A stretch of 64,000 bases of DNA from Paenibacillus lutimineralis (GCF_003991425.1 NZ_CP034346.1:2951501-3015500); one strand, 5' to 3'; numbered from the stretch's first letter, positions 27,221-35,660 are shown. Notes: a model not told the origin generated them from the sequence alone. Made by a program: numbers and translations.

Positions 27221-27602
27221 GAAAAATATGATGTGGAGATCCATTCTCCTTACGAAGTATATTGTAACCCTGCAGCACTTAAAATCGTATATACAACAAG
27301 GGAGTTTCAACCTGATGGAGAAGCGTTTGACCAAACTTATAAATTTGTAGGACCATCTATCTCTTTACGATTAACGCAAGAAAGCTTCGAATTTACTGCA
27401 ATTAAAGGGAAAAGCCCAATATATATTTCACTGGGTTCAGTCTTTAACCAAGCAATTGATTCCGTGAAGCCGCAGATCATGCCTTAAGCCTTCCATCGTT
27501 CAAGGATCTGCTGTAAATATTAGAGAATCCTTGCGAAAATCAGGTAGATATCATCAAATTGTTGATGAGATTTTCAAATTTATAAGTCAATATCCTATCT
27601 AA
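27221..27602 (+). pseudogene. Macrolide-type glycosyltransferase remnant (internal deletion)
   Basis: Bases 27221-27486 encode a central glycosyltransferase segment (SPYEVYCNPAALKIVYTTREF, YKFVGPSISLRLTQ, IYISLGSVFNQA) closely matching the intact gene at 35661. Then, in another frame, 27504-27602 encodes the family's C terminus (IRESLRKSGRYHQIVDEIFKFIS). The N-terminal 170 or so residues and the nucleotide-sugar-binding region between the two pieces are missing. It is a clear remnant of a second MGT gene. It follows the DeoR remnant directly. Confidence 0.88.
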
Positions 27603-27711
27603 CTCCCTTAAAAAATTGCAAGTCATCTATAACCATTGTAGGATGGTCGGGACATGCATTTATTTGTATGTAAGCAAAATTTGCATTTCTATAAAGAAAG
27701 GGAGAGAATCT

Positions 27712-28524
27712 ATGTTTGTATGGAGCAATATATGGCGGGGAATGATGATTGGTACAGCGGACCTGATTCCTGGTGTTAGCGGGGGTACCATTGCAGTAAT
27801 TTTAGGATTCTATGATCGATTAATTCAATCAATTAGCGGATTTTTCAGCAAGGAGTGGAAGAAGCATCTCGGGTTTCTCATTCCGCTTGGCATCGGTGTT
27901 GTATCGGCCCTACTTATTCTAAGTCGGGTGATGAAATGGCTGCTCGCTAATCATGAACAGCCGACATTTTTCTTTTTTATCGGACTTATCTTAGGGATTA
28001 TTCCTTATCTCTATAAAAGTGCAGATGTAAAGCAGAACTTTAAAGCGATTCATTACATATTGTTTATTCTTGCAGCAATTGCTATTGCGTTAACAGGCTT
28101 ACTAGTGCCAGCTGATGCGCACAGCCATGTAACCATCGAACTAACTTTTATGAATGGGGTAGGCTTATTCGGAGCAGGGGCGCTTGCCAGCATGGCTATG
28201 CTGCTTCCAGGGATTAGCGGTTCCTTTGTCCTCCTACTGATCGGTGTGTACCCAATAGCAATAGGAGCTCTATCAACATTCAATCTGCCACTCATCGCAA
28301 TTATCGGAAGCGGCGTTATCTTTGGATTCATTCTAAGCAGCAAGCTCATTAAACATTTACTAGCCACTCATCCTAATATTATGTACGCTATTATTATTGG
28401 TACGGTTATAGGTTCCTTATATGTTATCTTTCCAGGAATGCCAACCGAGATCGCTACACTTGTAATCAGCCTGTTTGCCATGGTGCTTGGTTTATTTTGC
28501 TCACTAAAGTTAGGTAACAAATAA
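27712..28524 (+). CDS. DUF368 family membrane protein
   Basis: The 270-residue integral membrane protein opens with the family hallmark MMIGTADLIPGVSGGTIAVILGFYDRLI and has a second related motif, SMAMLLPGISGSFVLLLIGVYP, with about eight helices. DUF368 proteins have been linked to polyprenyl-phosphate (lipid carrier) flipping in envelope synthesis. ATG 27712 follows AAAGGGAGAG; longer in-frame starts give an implausible 32-residue extension. It is a single-gene unit. Confidence 0.85.
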   Translation: MFVWSNIWRGMMIGTADLIPGVSGGTIAVILGFYDRLIQSISGFFSKEWKKHLGFLIPLGIGVVSALLILSRVMKWLLANHEQPTFFFFIGLILGIIPYLYKSADVKQNFKAIHYILFILAAIAIALTGLLVPADAHSHVTIELTFMNGVGLFGAGALASMAMLLPGISGSFVLLLIGVYPIAIGALSTFNLPLIAIIGSGVIFGFILSSKLIKHLLATHPNIMYAIIIGTVIGSLYVIFPGMPTEIATLVISLFAMVLGLFCSLKLGNK

Positions 28525-28558
28525 TTGTAAGGAGCATGATAAACTGGAGGGATTGTTG

Positions 28559-29443
28559 GTGGGAAATTATAAATTGGTAAGTGACTATCGTAACAATAAA
28601 GATTTGAGAGCGAGTTTCAATGAATTAGCTATAAATTCGTTTGAAATAGATTTTCGAGGATGGTATAACAAAGGGTACTGGAATGATAAATACATTCCAT
28701 ATTCATTTGTTGATGGAGGTAAAGTTATCGCTAATGCTTCAATTAATAAAATATCAGTAGTTATTAAAGGCAAGACTTATAACGGCATTCAAATAGGAAC
28801 AGTTATGACAGATCATCGTTATCGTAGTAAAGGTCTAGCTAAGCAATTAATGTGGCATATTTTGCAATTATATAAGGACTCTTGCGACTTCATATACCTA
28901 TTTGCGAATAAATCTGTTTTAGATTTTTATCCAAAATTTGGTTTTACCCGGATTGATGAAAGTGAATATAGTTTAAATCTAGAAAAAAGCTCTATTAAGA
29001 GAAAAATGGATACAAGACTAAAAAAACTTACTATTGAAAAAGACCTTGCTCTACTTGAGAATTTCGCGAAAAACCGTTATATAAATTCAATGATATTAGA
29101 TGTTAAACATAATGAAGCGTTGCTGATGTTCTATTTCACAATAGTTTTTTCTGAAGTTATTTTTTATATAGATGATTTAGAAACCATTGTACTCATGGAA
29201 CATGAGGAAGAAACTTTGCATGTATATGATGTTATTTCACTAAATCAACAAAATATCGAGGCAGTTTTAGAAAATATTATTTTTGAATCCACGAAAAAAG
29301 TAGTTTTCCACTACACTCCTGCGTCTTTAATTGAAGGGATGGAAGTTATCACTATGCCAGATGATGACGATGCATTATTCGTCTTGTCAGATACGCCATT
29401 ACTGAATGGTAATTTTAAATTCCCAATAACATCACATTGTTAA
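28559..29443 (+). CDS. GNAT family N-acetyltransferase (Eis-like)
   Basis: A protein of about 295 residues with a GNAT domain in its first 150 residues: YSFVDGGKVIANASINKI, IQIGTVMTDHRYRSKGLAKQLMWHIL and IYLFANKSVLDFYPKFGF. The second half resembles the C-terminal acetyltransferase/sterol-carrier-like region of Eis-type enzymes only loosely. Gene is AT-rich. GTG 28559 is chosen because GGAGG at 28546-28550 is eight bases upstream; TTG 28553 and 28556 are alternatives. Acceptor unknown. Confidence 0.8.
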   Translation: MGNYKLVSDYRNNKDLRASFNELAINSFEIDFRGWYNKGYWNDKYIPYSFVDGGKVIANASINKISVVIKGKTYNGIQIGTVMTDHRYRSKGLAKQLMWHILQLYKDSCDFIYLFANKSVLDFYPKFGFTRIDESEYSLNLEKSSIKRKMDTRLKKLTIEKDLALLENFAKNRYINSMILDVKHNEALLMFYFTIVFSEVIFYIDDLETIVLMEHEEETLHVYDVISLNQQNIEAVLENIIFESTKKVVFHYTPASLIEGMEVITMPDDDDALFVLSDTPLLNGNFKFPITSHC

Positions 29444-29470
29444 GGTAAGAGCCAGGAGTAATTGATACAA

Positions 29471-29516
29471 GGGGTGAGCTAAGATACAGCTCACTCCTTT
29501 TTGCTAGCTAAATAAA
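29471..29516 (+). repeat. 46-bp terminator repeat, copy 1 (direct orientation)
   Basis: A hairpin (GGGGTGAGCT/AGCTCACTCC around AAGATAC), TTTTT and GCTAGCTAAATAAA. It terminates the GNAT gene. It is 45/46 identical to the reverse complement of 31914-31959. Confidence 0.9.
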
Positions 29517-29580
29517 TATATAGACGTTACACTATTTCACCGAAAAAGAGGATCTTACAAAAAAATTTAACGTCCATTTA

Positions 29581-30009
29581 TTATATCCCAAGCATGGGTA
29601 GATGCTTTCGAGTATGATAAGTGAGTGCCCATGCAATGCACTGTTTTAATTCGTCTACTGGGATTTCATCATTTTCAGCAAATACAATCGCTCGATTGCC
29701 TTCATAGTTGAATAAATCTCTATAAACTTCTTTAAAAGTATCAACTAGCTTTGTATTACAGTTAAAATATATGGCATATTGATCTGGGCTTGACTGTTTC
29801 CAGCCTATTCTAATTGTACTCCCTTTTTTTGTGATATAACTAGGCTCTCCCCATTTTAGCGTTTCATCCACATGATCAACGCCTTCTATCTCTACTGCCG
29901 TATCCAAAATTAACTGACGAAGCATCAATAGTCTCGACTGAATATGTTTAGGATACTGTTTAAATACTTCCTCCACCTTGGTATTTTCAATTACACTCAC
30001 ATTGATCAT
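29581..30009 (-). CDS. DUF1801 domain-containing protein
   Basis: The 142-residue protein resembles DUF1801 (YdhG-like) proteins: FKQYPKHIQSRLLMLRQLILDTA, VDETLKWGEPSYITKKGSTIRIGWK and YAIYFNCNTKLVDTFKEV, then a C-terminal LKQCIAWALTYHTRK. These small alpha/beta proteins are of uncertain function, some being phosphatidylethanolamine-binding or stress-related. It is transcribed opposite to the GNAT gene at its left and lies next to a GyrI-like gene on the same strand. Confidence 0.8.
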   Translation of the reverse strand: MINVSVIENTKVEEVFKQYPKHIQSRLLMLRQLILDTAVEIEGVDHVDETLKWGEPSYITKKGSTIRIGWKQSSPDQYAIYFNCNTKLVDTFKEVYRDLFNYEGNRAIVFAENDEIPVDELKQCIAWALTYHTRKHLPMLGI

Positions 30010-30083
30010 TCCTTTTTTAAAGTAACAAACTAGTCAACAGATATTGCAAAGCGATTCAAGTTGTCTGGTACAAACATTGGAAG

Positions 30084-30647
30084 CTAATTTATCGAAATAT
30101 AAATTTCTGCTTGTCCGTCCTCTGGATTAATATCACTGCTATAATATTCAAAATCACCAGTGAATGCTCGGTTACTGCCTGGCTGTTGTGACCACTGCCA
30201 AATATCAGCCCAAGTACGCCGCACCATCTCTATAATGGGTCCACGTTCTGTAACGAATACAGCATATTTTGCAGCAGGAACAGTAAATGCTTTTATCATA
30301 CTCAGGTTTTGAAGCTGTAACGCTTCCTGTATATGCACGCTGACCATTACTTCATAAAGTCCCGCATCTCCCTGTTCATAGTTGAAGTAACAGCTATAAT
30401 GACCATCCTCTTGTATATTAACACCTAGTTTCTTACCCATGTTTTGAGAATGGAACTGTTCAAATAATTTACCAATTTTGCCATCTTTGCTTTGTTCGGC
30501 TTCATTTGTTGTAACGGCACTAATTCCAGCTAACGTGAAGGAGGGTAATTCCTCAATTCGGGTAGGTTCAATTCGTTTTGTAGTCATTTTATCTTCAGAC
30601 GATGCATGTTTCCATTCAGTCATACTTTTTTGTTCGTTTTGTTTCAT
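30084..30647 (-). CDS. GyrI-like/AraC effector-binding domain protein
   Basis: The 187-residue protein carries a GyrI-like small-molecule-binding domain (about 28-187): RIEELPSFTLAGISAVT, GHYSCYFNYEQGDAGLYEVMVSV, FTVPAAKYAVFVTERGPIIEMVRRTWADIWQW and FTGDFEYYSSDINPEDGQAEIYISI. No DNA-binding part is present. Such stand-alone domains bind amphipathic ligands or act as hydrolases of cyclopropanes and similar; the ligand is unknown. The first 25 residues are charged and unmatched, so an internal start is possible. Confidence 0.85.
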   Translation of the reverse strand: MKQNEQKSMTEWKHASSEDKMTTKRIEPTRIEELPSFTLAGISAVTTNEAEQSKDGKIGKLFEQFHSQNMGKKLGVNIQEDGHYSCYFNYEQGDAGLYEVMVSVHIQEALQLQNLSMIKAFTVPAAKYAVFVTERGPIIEMVRRTWADIWQWSQQPGSNRAFTGDFEYYSSDINPEDGQAEIYISIN

Positions 30648-30739
30648 CCTTAATCATTCTCCTTATTATAGATTGAAACCAGTTTAAAACAACAAACCTG
30701 ACAACTGACTGTCAAGTTACTCATTTTTTTAAATATCTG

Positions 30740-30897
30740 CTATTTTATTCGCCAGACTAGCCAACCGCCATCCTCAACTGGCAAAAGTTCTTCAATGCCA
30801 AACCATTCTTCTGCTAAATGACGAGCCTCCTATTGAATAGTGAATGGGGGATACTGACGCTGATTTATCCATTCACCTATGATCGTAGTGATCGAGT
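30740..30897 (-). pseudogene. Unidentified gene remnant with internal amber codon
   Basis: On the minus strand an open stretch reads NYSITTIIGEWINQRQYPPF then TIQ, an in-frame TAG, and then EARHLAEEWFGIEEL, LPVEDGGWLVWRIK and a final stop. It looks like the C-terminal part of a real protein, but I do not recognise the family. The rest of 30648-31007 shows no gene. Confidence 0.5.
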
Positions 30898-31007
30898 AGT
30901 TAATTTTTGGTTATGCAATTCGCTACAGGAAATATCTTCTTGTCCATTTTTTATCAAAAACTTGGTATGGTAGAGAATAGCAAATGGATAAGAGGTGATG
31001 AGTTATT

Positions 31008-31904
31008 ATGATGAAGAAACGCTGTTTGTTCTGCGATGAGATTGTACCGACTAAATCGGAAGGCGATTATGATAGATATTTAGGCTGTTCCTGTTCACCG
31101 GACGGGTCCTATAGCTTACTAAGAGACAGTTACGAATCTATTAATTCGTTGCCACACCCTAAGAAGCGCAGCATGCTTCATATCGTATCGGCTTATCTCC
31201 GTGAGCAAACGGACCGCGATGAAGCAATCGTTCTCTCCGCCAACGATCTGGAGACGATTGTTAATGCTCCAACGATTCCTGTAACTATAGAGGATAAAGG
31301 AATCCGTCTACTGCAATATTTATATAGGCATTCTGATCGTGCAGGAGAATCCGTTGTCATTCATCCGCTCTCCAGCAATTATAATCTGACGTATTCCCCT
31401 AATCTGCAAGAGCTCGTATATATTATTGATAAATTAAGGAACGAGCAGCTTATCATCAGAGAAGGAACGAGCTTTCAACTTACGGAACAAGGATGGCACG
31501 AAGCGGCGGCAAGTGCCGGTGGCAAGAAGCTGAAGCCATGCACAATTCTTATCGCGAATGAGGAGAATTTGAGCATAGAATGGCAGGATAGAATATTACC
31601 GATTATCGAGCAATATGGTTATCTACCGCGGTTGCTTACACATGCAACTACAGGAAGACCTGACGGCGAAAAGTATTCCCAGGAGCTTATAGCGGACAGT
31701 AAATTGATTATCGCGGATTTAACGGGACAATCCCCTGAAGTGTATTTTGCAGCGGGATACGCAGTTGGTCTGAGCATCCCGGTGATTTGGAGTATGAACA
31801 GTCGTGATGCTGATACACTTCCAGTAAAAATAAAAGAGATCCGTCCAATCGTCTGGAACTCCGCAGAAGAGCTGATATCCATCCTCCAGCAGAGGTTAAG
31901 TTGA
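31008..31904 (+). CDS. Cys-cluster/winged-helix protein with nucleoside deoxyribosyltransferase-like domain
   Basis: No named family is certain. The 298-residue protein has an N-terminal Cys cluster (Cys6, Cys9, Cys27, Cys29) that may bind zinc, a middle helical region (about 50-170; VIHPLSSNYNL, LVYIIDKLRNEQLIIREGTSFQLTEQGW) with the look of a winged helix, and a C-terminal alpha/beta domain (about 180-298) with TILIANEENLSIEWQDRIL, LIIADLTGQSPEVYFAAGYAVGLSIPVIW. The last segment matches the nucleoside 2-deoxyribosyltransferase-like fold, but the Glu of the usual FExGYA or YELG motif is Ala (YFAAGYA). It may therefore bind nucleotide without cleaving it. It lies alone between the inverted terminator repeats. 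Confidence 0.75.
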   Translation: MMKKRCLFCDEIVPTKSEGDYDRYLGCSCSPDGSYSLLRDSYESINSLPHPKKRSMLHIVSAYLREQTDRDEAIVLSANDLETIVNAPTIPVTIEDKGIRLLQYLYRHSDRAGESVVIHPLSSNYNLTYSPNLQELVYIIDKLRNEQLIIREGTSFQLTEQGWHEAAASAGGKKLKPCTILIANEENLSIEWQDRILPIIEQYGYLPRLLTHATTGRPDGEKYSQELIADSKLIIADLTGQSPEVYFAAGYAVGLSIPVIWSMNSRDADTLPVKIKEIRPIVWNSAEELISILQQRLS

Positions 31905-31913
31905 TAGACGCAT

Positions 31914-31959
31914 TTTATTTAGCTAGCAAAAAGGAGTGAGCTGTATCTTAGCTCACTCC
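31914..31959 (-). repeat. 46-bp terminator repeat, copy 2 (inverted)
   Basis: The reverse complement of the terminator at 29471-29516, with one difference in the hairpin arm. On the minus strand it gives a hairpin followed by TTTTT and could end the HAD-phosphatase transcript 250 bases after its stop codon. Confidence 0.9.
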
Positions 31960-32209
31960 ACTACTTGCCTTAATGCCATGTTTTTATAGCAAATTTTCAT
32001 TTAATACAGAACTTTATCCTTATGATATCCGAACATTAGGCGATACACAAAGAGAATTGAGACATACATTCAATTTATAATTATCTTAAGAGGCCACAAA
32101 AGAAATTAAAGAACCTGACGCTGGTTGAGTACCGGCACCAGCTTGCAGCTTAAGGTCTTTTTTCAATGTCCAGAAAATGGGGTCTTGACCCTCATCGGAA
32201 TGGCTTCTT

Positions 32210-33013
32210 TTATTTATCTAATAGCTGGTCTATCGCATCCAGCACAGCTTCGGCATTATTCGAACCGATCTGATATTTCGCCGTCCTCTTTACAAGTTCA
32301 CTTGCATGTTCCATCGCATAGCTATAATGTACATGCCTTAACATTTCAGCATCATTGCCACTATCTCCAAAAGCTGCTGTCTTATCGTCCGCAACCTGCC
32401 ATCTTTGCTGAAGAAGCTGAATTCCATGCGCCTTATGAATGCCCGTTACAATAATATCCACATCCCCATAACCGCATGATACGGCCGTAACTTCTTCCCC
32501 TAACTCATGGTTCAGGTTCACAAGTGCTTGATCCAGATCTTCAAGTGGGAAACGAAGGGCAAATTTAAACAATTGATCTTCAATAGACGTTAGATTCTCT
32601 ACTCTCTTTAAACGATGGTAATATTGTTTCGAATAGTTATAATAGTCATCTGATTCATCATGCCGCATGTAAGCACTTTGTTTGCCGCATAATGCAATGT
32701 TCGAGGAAGGGTAGTGTTTTAGAAGCTCTAGTGTCTTCGCAATCGTCTCATCCGACATTCGGCCTGTGAACACTTCCTCTTTTCCGTCTATAATATAAGC
32801 GCCATTCTCCGCAACAAAAGCAATTTCATGCTCAATTTCAGGAAAAAACGACCGCAGCTGATAATATTGATTTCCGCTAGCCACAACAAACCGAATGCCT
32901 TTTGCTTTCATCTGTGCATATTGTTCCAGAAAGCGATCTCGATTATAATCCTTATGGTCATTCAGAAACGTGCCATCCATGTCTACGGCGATGATTTGTA
33001 CATCCATATTCAA
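32210..33013 (-). CDS. Cof-type HAD-IIB phosphatase
   Basis: The 267-residue HAD hydrolase has motif I AVDMDGTFLND (Asp nucleophile and Asp+2), motif II in VASGNQYYQLRSFF, motif III Lys in HKAHGIQLL and motif IV AFGDSGNDAEML, with a cap of the Cof (IIB) class between. It dephosphorylates small molecules such as sugar phosphates. It is encoded 16 bases downstream of an MFS gene on the same strand; that pair is divergent from a LacI regulator, so a sugar-phosphate or sugar-transport role is likely. MFS pairing is context; the substrate is unknown. Confidence 0.9.
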   Translation of the reverse strand: MNMDVQIIAVDMDGTFLNDHKDYNRDRFLEQYAQMKAKGIRFVVASGNQYYQLRSFFPEIEHEIAFVAENGAYIIDGKEEVFTGRMSDETIAKTLELLKHYPSSNIALCGKQSAYMRHDESDDYYNYSKQYYHRLKRVENLTSIEDQLFKFALRFPLEDLDQALVNLNHELGEEVTAVSCGYGDVDIIVTGIHKAHGIQLLQQRWQVADDKTAAFGDSGNDAEMLRHVHYSYAMEHASELVKRTAKYQIGSNNAEAVLDAIDQLLDK

Positions 33014-33029
33014 TTCCTCCTCATATTCA

Positions 33030-34220
33030 TTAATTTATAGTCACGTTCGATTGATTACGATAGAATCTGCCGATACCTAGCAGCAGTATGATCAAATAGA
33101 TCGCCGCAAAGCCAGCCATATACCACAGCGCAGACACTATACCTGAATGGTCCATCGAATATCCAATCAGTGCAGGGAAGACCGCGGCTCCAAAACCGGC
33201 AAAAGCTGTAATTAGACTGGTAACGAGACGCGTCATACCAGGCAACGTATGATTCGCATATACCATGGTGATCGAATAAACACCAGACATCGTGAAGCCC
33301 ATTAGGATGACTAGGATAAAGCCGACGACAGCATCCCTAGATAACGCAAACAGGACGATCACTACGAGGGTGCCGAACATACTCCAGCGCAAATAACTCG
33401 CATAATTTACTTTTCGAATAATCCAACCTGTAGCAGCCCTGCCAATCACCATCGCTATCCAGAACAAGCTAATACTTAACGAGGCGTAGTAAGGGATAAC
33501 CTCTAAATGATTCAGGAAGATGGAGGACATGAAATGATTCAGGCTCCCCTCAATCCCACTGTAAATGAAAATCAAGAAGACGAATGCGAAGAGAATGTAG
33601 CGCTTCATCTGCTTAGTCTTGAACATGGGTGGCGGGGCAATGTCGGCATCCAAAGATTTCGCGCCTTCCGTTTCCTCCTTGGTAAAAGAGATGAAGCCCC
33701 ATATGACTGCCATAATGATTCCAAGACATCCTGTCACGAGGAAGGAATACCGCCAAGCCTGATTCGCAATCAATACACTAGCGATGAGTGGCATACAGAG
33801 CGCACCGATCCCGAACGAGACCTCAAGATAACTCATCACCACAGCTCGACGGCCCACGAATACTTCCATCATCAATGTCGCAACAACACACTCGATTGCT
33901 GCTGTACCGACACTATTCAAGAAATTTAATGCCACAACCCAGCCGAACGGCGGAAGTGACCATACACTGAACTGCGCAATCGCAATGACGATCGCAGAGA
34001 GAGCGAGTACATATTTTTCCTTTTTCAATACTTTCATGAGCCATGCCGAAATTGGCACGCCCATAATAAAGCCGACTGCACTCACGAATACCATCTGCCC
34101 GCCAACCGTATAAGATTGCTCATAGTGAGCAAGCAATTGCGGCATCACAGAACCGATCGTTGTAATGACAAGTCCTGCTAGAAAATACAATGAATACGAA
34201 GCGAACGCAAAGGTTCTCAT
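33030..34220 (-). CDS. MFS transporter paired with HAD phosphatase and LacI regulator
   Basis: The 396-residue protein has about 12 membrane helices, with MGVPISAWLMKVLKKEKYVLALSA in the motif-A position, GWVVALNFLNSVGTAAIECVV and the second-half GRAATGWIIRKVNYASYL. Its gene is divergent from lacI-type gene 34375 across a 154-base region holding a TGAAA/TTTCA palindrome, and the HAD phosphatase gene follows. Sugar or sugar-related solute uptake is the likely role; this is inference. Confidence 0.88.
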   Translation of the reverse strand: MRTFAFASYSLYFLAGLVITTIGSVMPQLLAHYEQSYTVGGQMVFVSAVGFIMGVPISAWLMKVLKKEKYVLALSAIVIAIAQFSVWSLPPFGWVVALNFLNSVGTAAIECVVATLMMEVFVGRRAVVMSYLEVSFGIGALCMPLIASVLIANQAWRYSFLVTGCLGIIMAVIWGFISFTKEETEGAKSLDADIAPPPMFKTKQMKRYILFAFVFLIFIYSGIEGSLNHFMSSIFLNHLEVIPYYASLSISLFWIAMVIGRAATGWIIRKVNYASYLRWSMFGTLVVIVLFALSRDAVVGFILVILMGFTMSGVYSITMVYANHTLPGMTRLVTSLITAFAGFGAAVFPALIGYSMDHSGIVSALWYMAGFAAIYLIILLLGIGRFYRNQSNVTIN

Positions 34221-34277
34221 GCCTTAACCTCCTTCTAGAAATAGGGATCATCCTGCTGGTATTTTCATTGTAAAGAA

Positions 34278-34291
34278 TGAAATGCGTTTCA
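34278..34291. promoter_or_regulatory. LacI/CcpA-type operator in the divergent region
   Basis: TGAAATGCGTTTCA is a near-perfect 14-base palindrome (TGAAA...TTTCA) midway between the MFS and LacI-type start codons. It fits both an operator of the LacI-type regulator and a catabolite-repression cre (12 of 14 positions). Confidence 0.75.
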
Positions 34292-34374
34292 GGTCAAGCA
34301 TTCAAAACCATATTTCAAAAAAAGAAATCAGCATCTTACAATGATTCCGAATATGCAGAAAGAAGGGGATCCTT

Positions 34375-35358
34375 ATGGCGAATATCAAAGATGTCGCTAG
34401 AATGGCAGGTGTCTCGATTGCAACCGTATCCCGCGTTCTCAATGAGTATCCTTATGTCGCCAAGGACAAGCAAGAAAAGGTTATGGCGGTTATCAAGGAA
34501 TTGAATTATTCGGTGAATGGCAACGCGGTAAAGCTAAGCAAAGGCAAGACAAATACCATTGGTGTCATTGTCCCGTATAACAATAACTCTTGTTATGACG
34601 AACTCATTAACGGCATTCTGAAGAAAGCGCATGAGCTGCATTATCAAGTTCTCCTGCTGCCCTCGTATTATGAGAACGTCATAGAGAGAGACTATCTTAC
34701 CTTATTGAAAAAGAAAATGATCGATGGAATCCTACTCACTTCACATACACTTCATCCTGAGCAGATCTTAGCCTTGTCCGAGTGGGGGAAAGTCGTATGC
34801 TGCGAGGCTTGCCCCGTCGAGCTTATCCCGTCTGTGTTCCCAGATCGATTTGCAGCGTATAACGAAGTCTTCACTTATTTCAAGAACAAAGGCTATAAGC
34901 GGATACATTTCACATCGGGGAGAGACTTTCAATCGAGTCCTAGCACGCGATTACGTATTCAAGCGTATCAAGAAACCATCGCCGAAGCGTATGAAAGTCA
35001 GTTCTTCGACCAGTGCTTCGACTATCAAGATGGGAAAAGAGTTGGAGACCTCATGTTTCGAAATTCGACCGTCCCGGATGCGATTTTTACGAATGGAGAT
35101 GAAGTCGCTGCAGGAATTATAGCTTCCGCCCAGACACACGGCTATAGTTACCCGCAAGATTTCGAGATTATTGGCGAGGAGAATACGCCATTAAGTGAAA
35201 TATTAGGTTTTCCGAGTGTGGATTATCATCAGACTGCAATTGGCGAGCAAGCTGTCTCGTTATTACTAAGCGATGAATATGCTCGAATTCAGGTTCGACA
35301 TCAACTCAACTTCAGAGCTCGAACAGAAGCAAGTGCGTTGTCCCGTTGTCCTGGATGA
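34375..35358 (+). CDS. LacI family transcriptional regulator
   Basis: The 327-residue regulator has the LacI N-terminal HTH (ANIKDVARMAGVSIATVSRVLNEYPYVAKD), the hinge helix (YSVNGNAVKLSKGKT) and a periplasmic-binding-protein-like sensor (about 60-327; TNTIGVIVPYNNNSCYDELING, FTNGDEVAAGIIASAQTHGY). It probably represses the divergent MFS-HAD operon in the absence of its ligand, a sugar or sugar derivative. A good GGGGAT ribosome site precedes it. Confidence 0.92.
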   Translation: MANIKDVARMAGVSIATVSRVLNEYPYVAKDKQEKVMAVIKELNYSVNGNAVKLSKGKTNTIGVIVPYNNNSCYDELINGILKKAHELHYQVLLLPSYYENVIERDYLTLLKKKMIDGILLTSHTLHPEQILALSEWGKVVCCEACPVELIPSVFPDRFAAYNEVFTYFKNKGYKRIHFTSGRDFQSSPSTRLRIQAYQETIAEAYESQFFDQCFDYQDGKRVGDLMFRNSTVPDAIFTNGDEVAAGIIASAQTHGYSYPQDFEIIGEENTPLSEILGFPSVDYHQTAIGEQAVSLLLSDEYARIQVRHQLNFRARTEASALSRCPG

Positions 35359-35451
35359 GCGATAACGAATTAATTTAATGAATGAAAAGAACCCCGGAAT
35401 GGAAACCTAAGGAAGTGGTATACATTTCTTTTCCGGAGGAGGATATGTGCT

Positions 35452-35556
35452 ATGGCTAACCAGAAGAGAAGAAAGGAAGCTGCCTGGAAGTCTCGGAAGC
35501 AAGAACAGCATCCTCATGGCAAGATCAAATCGTTAAAGGAATTGTCCAGCGAATAG
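35452..35556 (+). CDS. 34-residue basic small protein
   Basis: ATG at 35452, eight bases after GGAGGAGG, opens a 34-codon frame: MANQKRRKEAAWKSRKQEQH then PHGKIKSLKELSSE. It has about 11 Lys/Arg and is strongly hydrophilic. No family is recognised. A perfect terminator follows its stop codon by 31 bases, so it is a complete transcription unit in the gap before the glycosyltransferase gene. Whether it is expressed is unknown. Confidence 0.6.
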   Translation: MANQKRRKEAAWKSRKQEQHPHGKIKSLKELSSE

Positions 35557-35586
35557 GAAAAGAGAAGTATACTTCATGCATGACGA

Positions 35587-35618
35587 AGACTGCCGGAAAT
35601 TCCTCCGGTAGTCTTTTT
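35587..35618 (+). terminator. Intrinsic terminator of the small basic ORF
   Basis: AGACTGCCGGA pairs with TCCGGTAGTCT (one G-T) around AATTCC, followed by TTTTTG. Confidence 0.9.
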
Positions 35619-35660
35619 GTGCAATAATGTTTCTACAAGAGTTTAAAGGGAGCGATTGAT

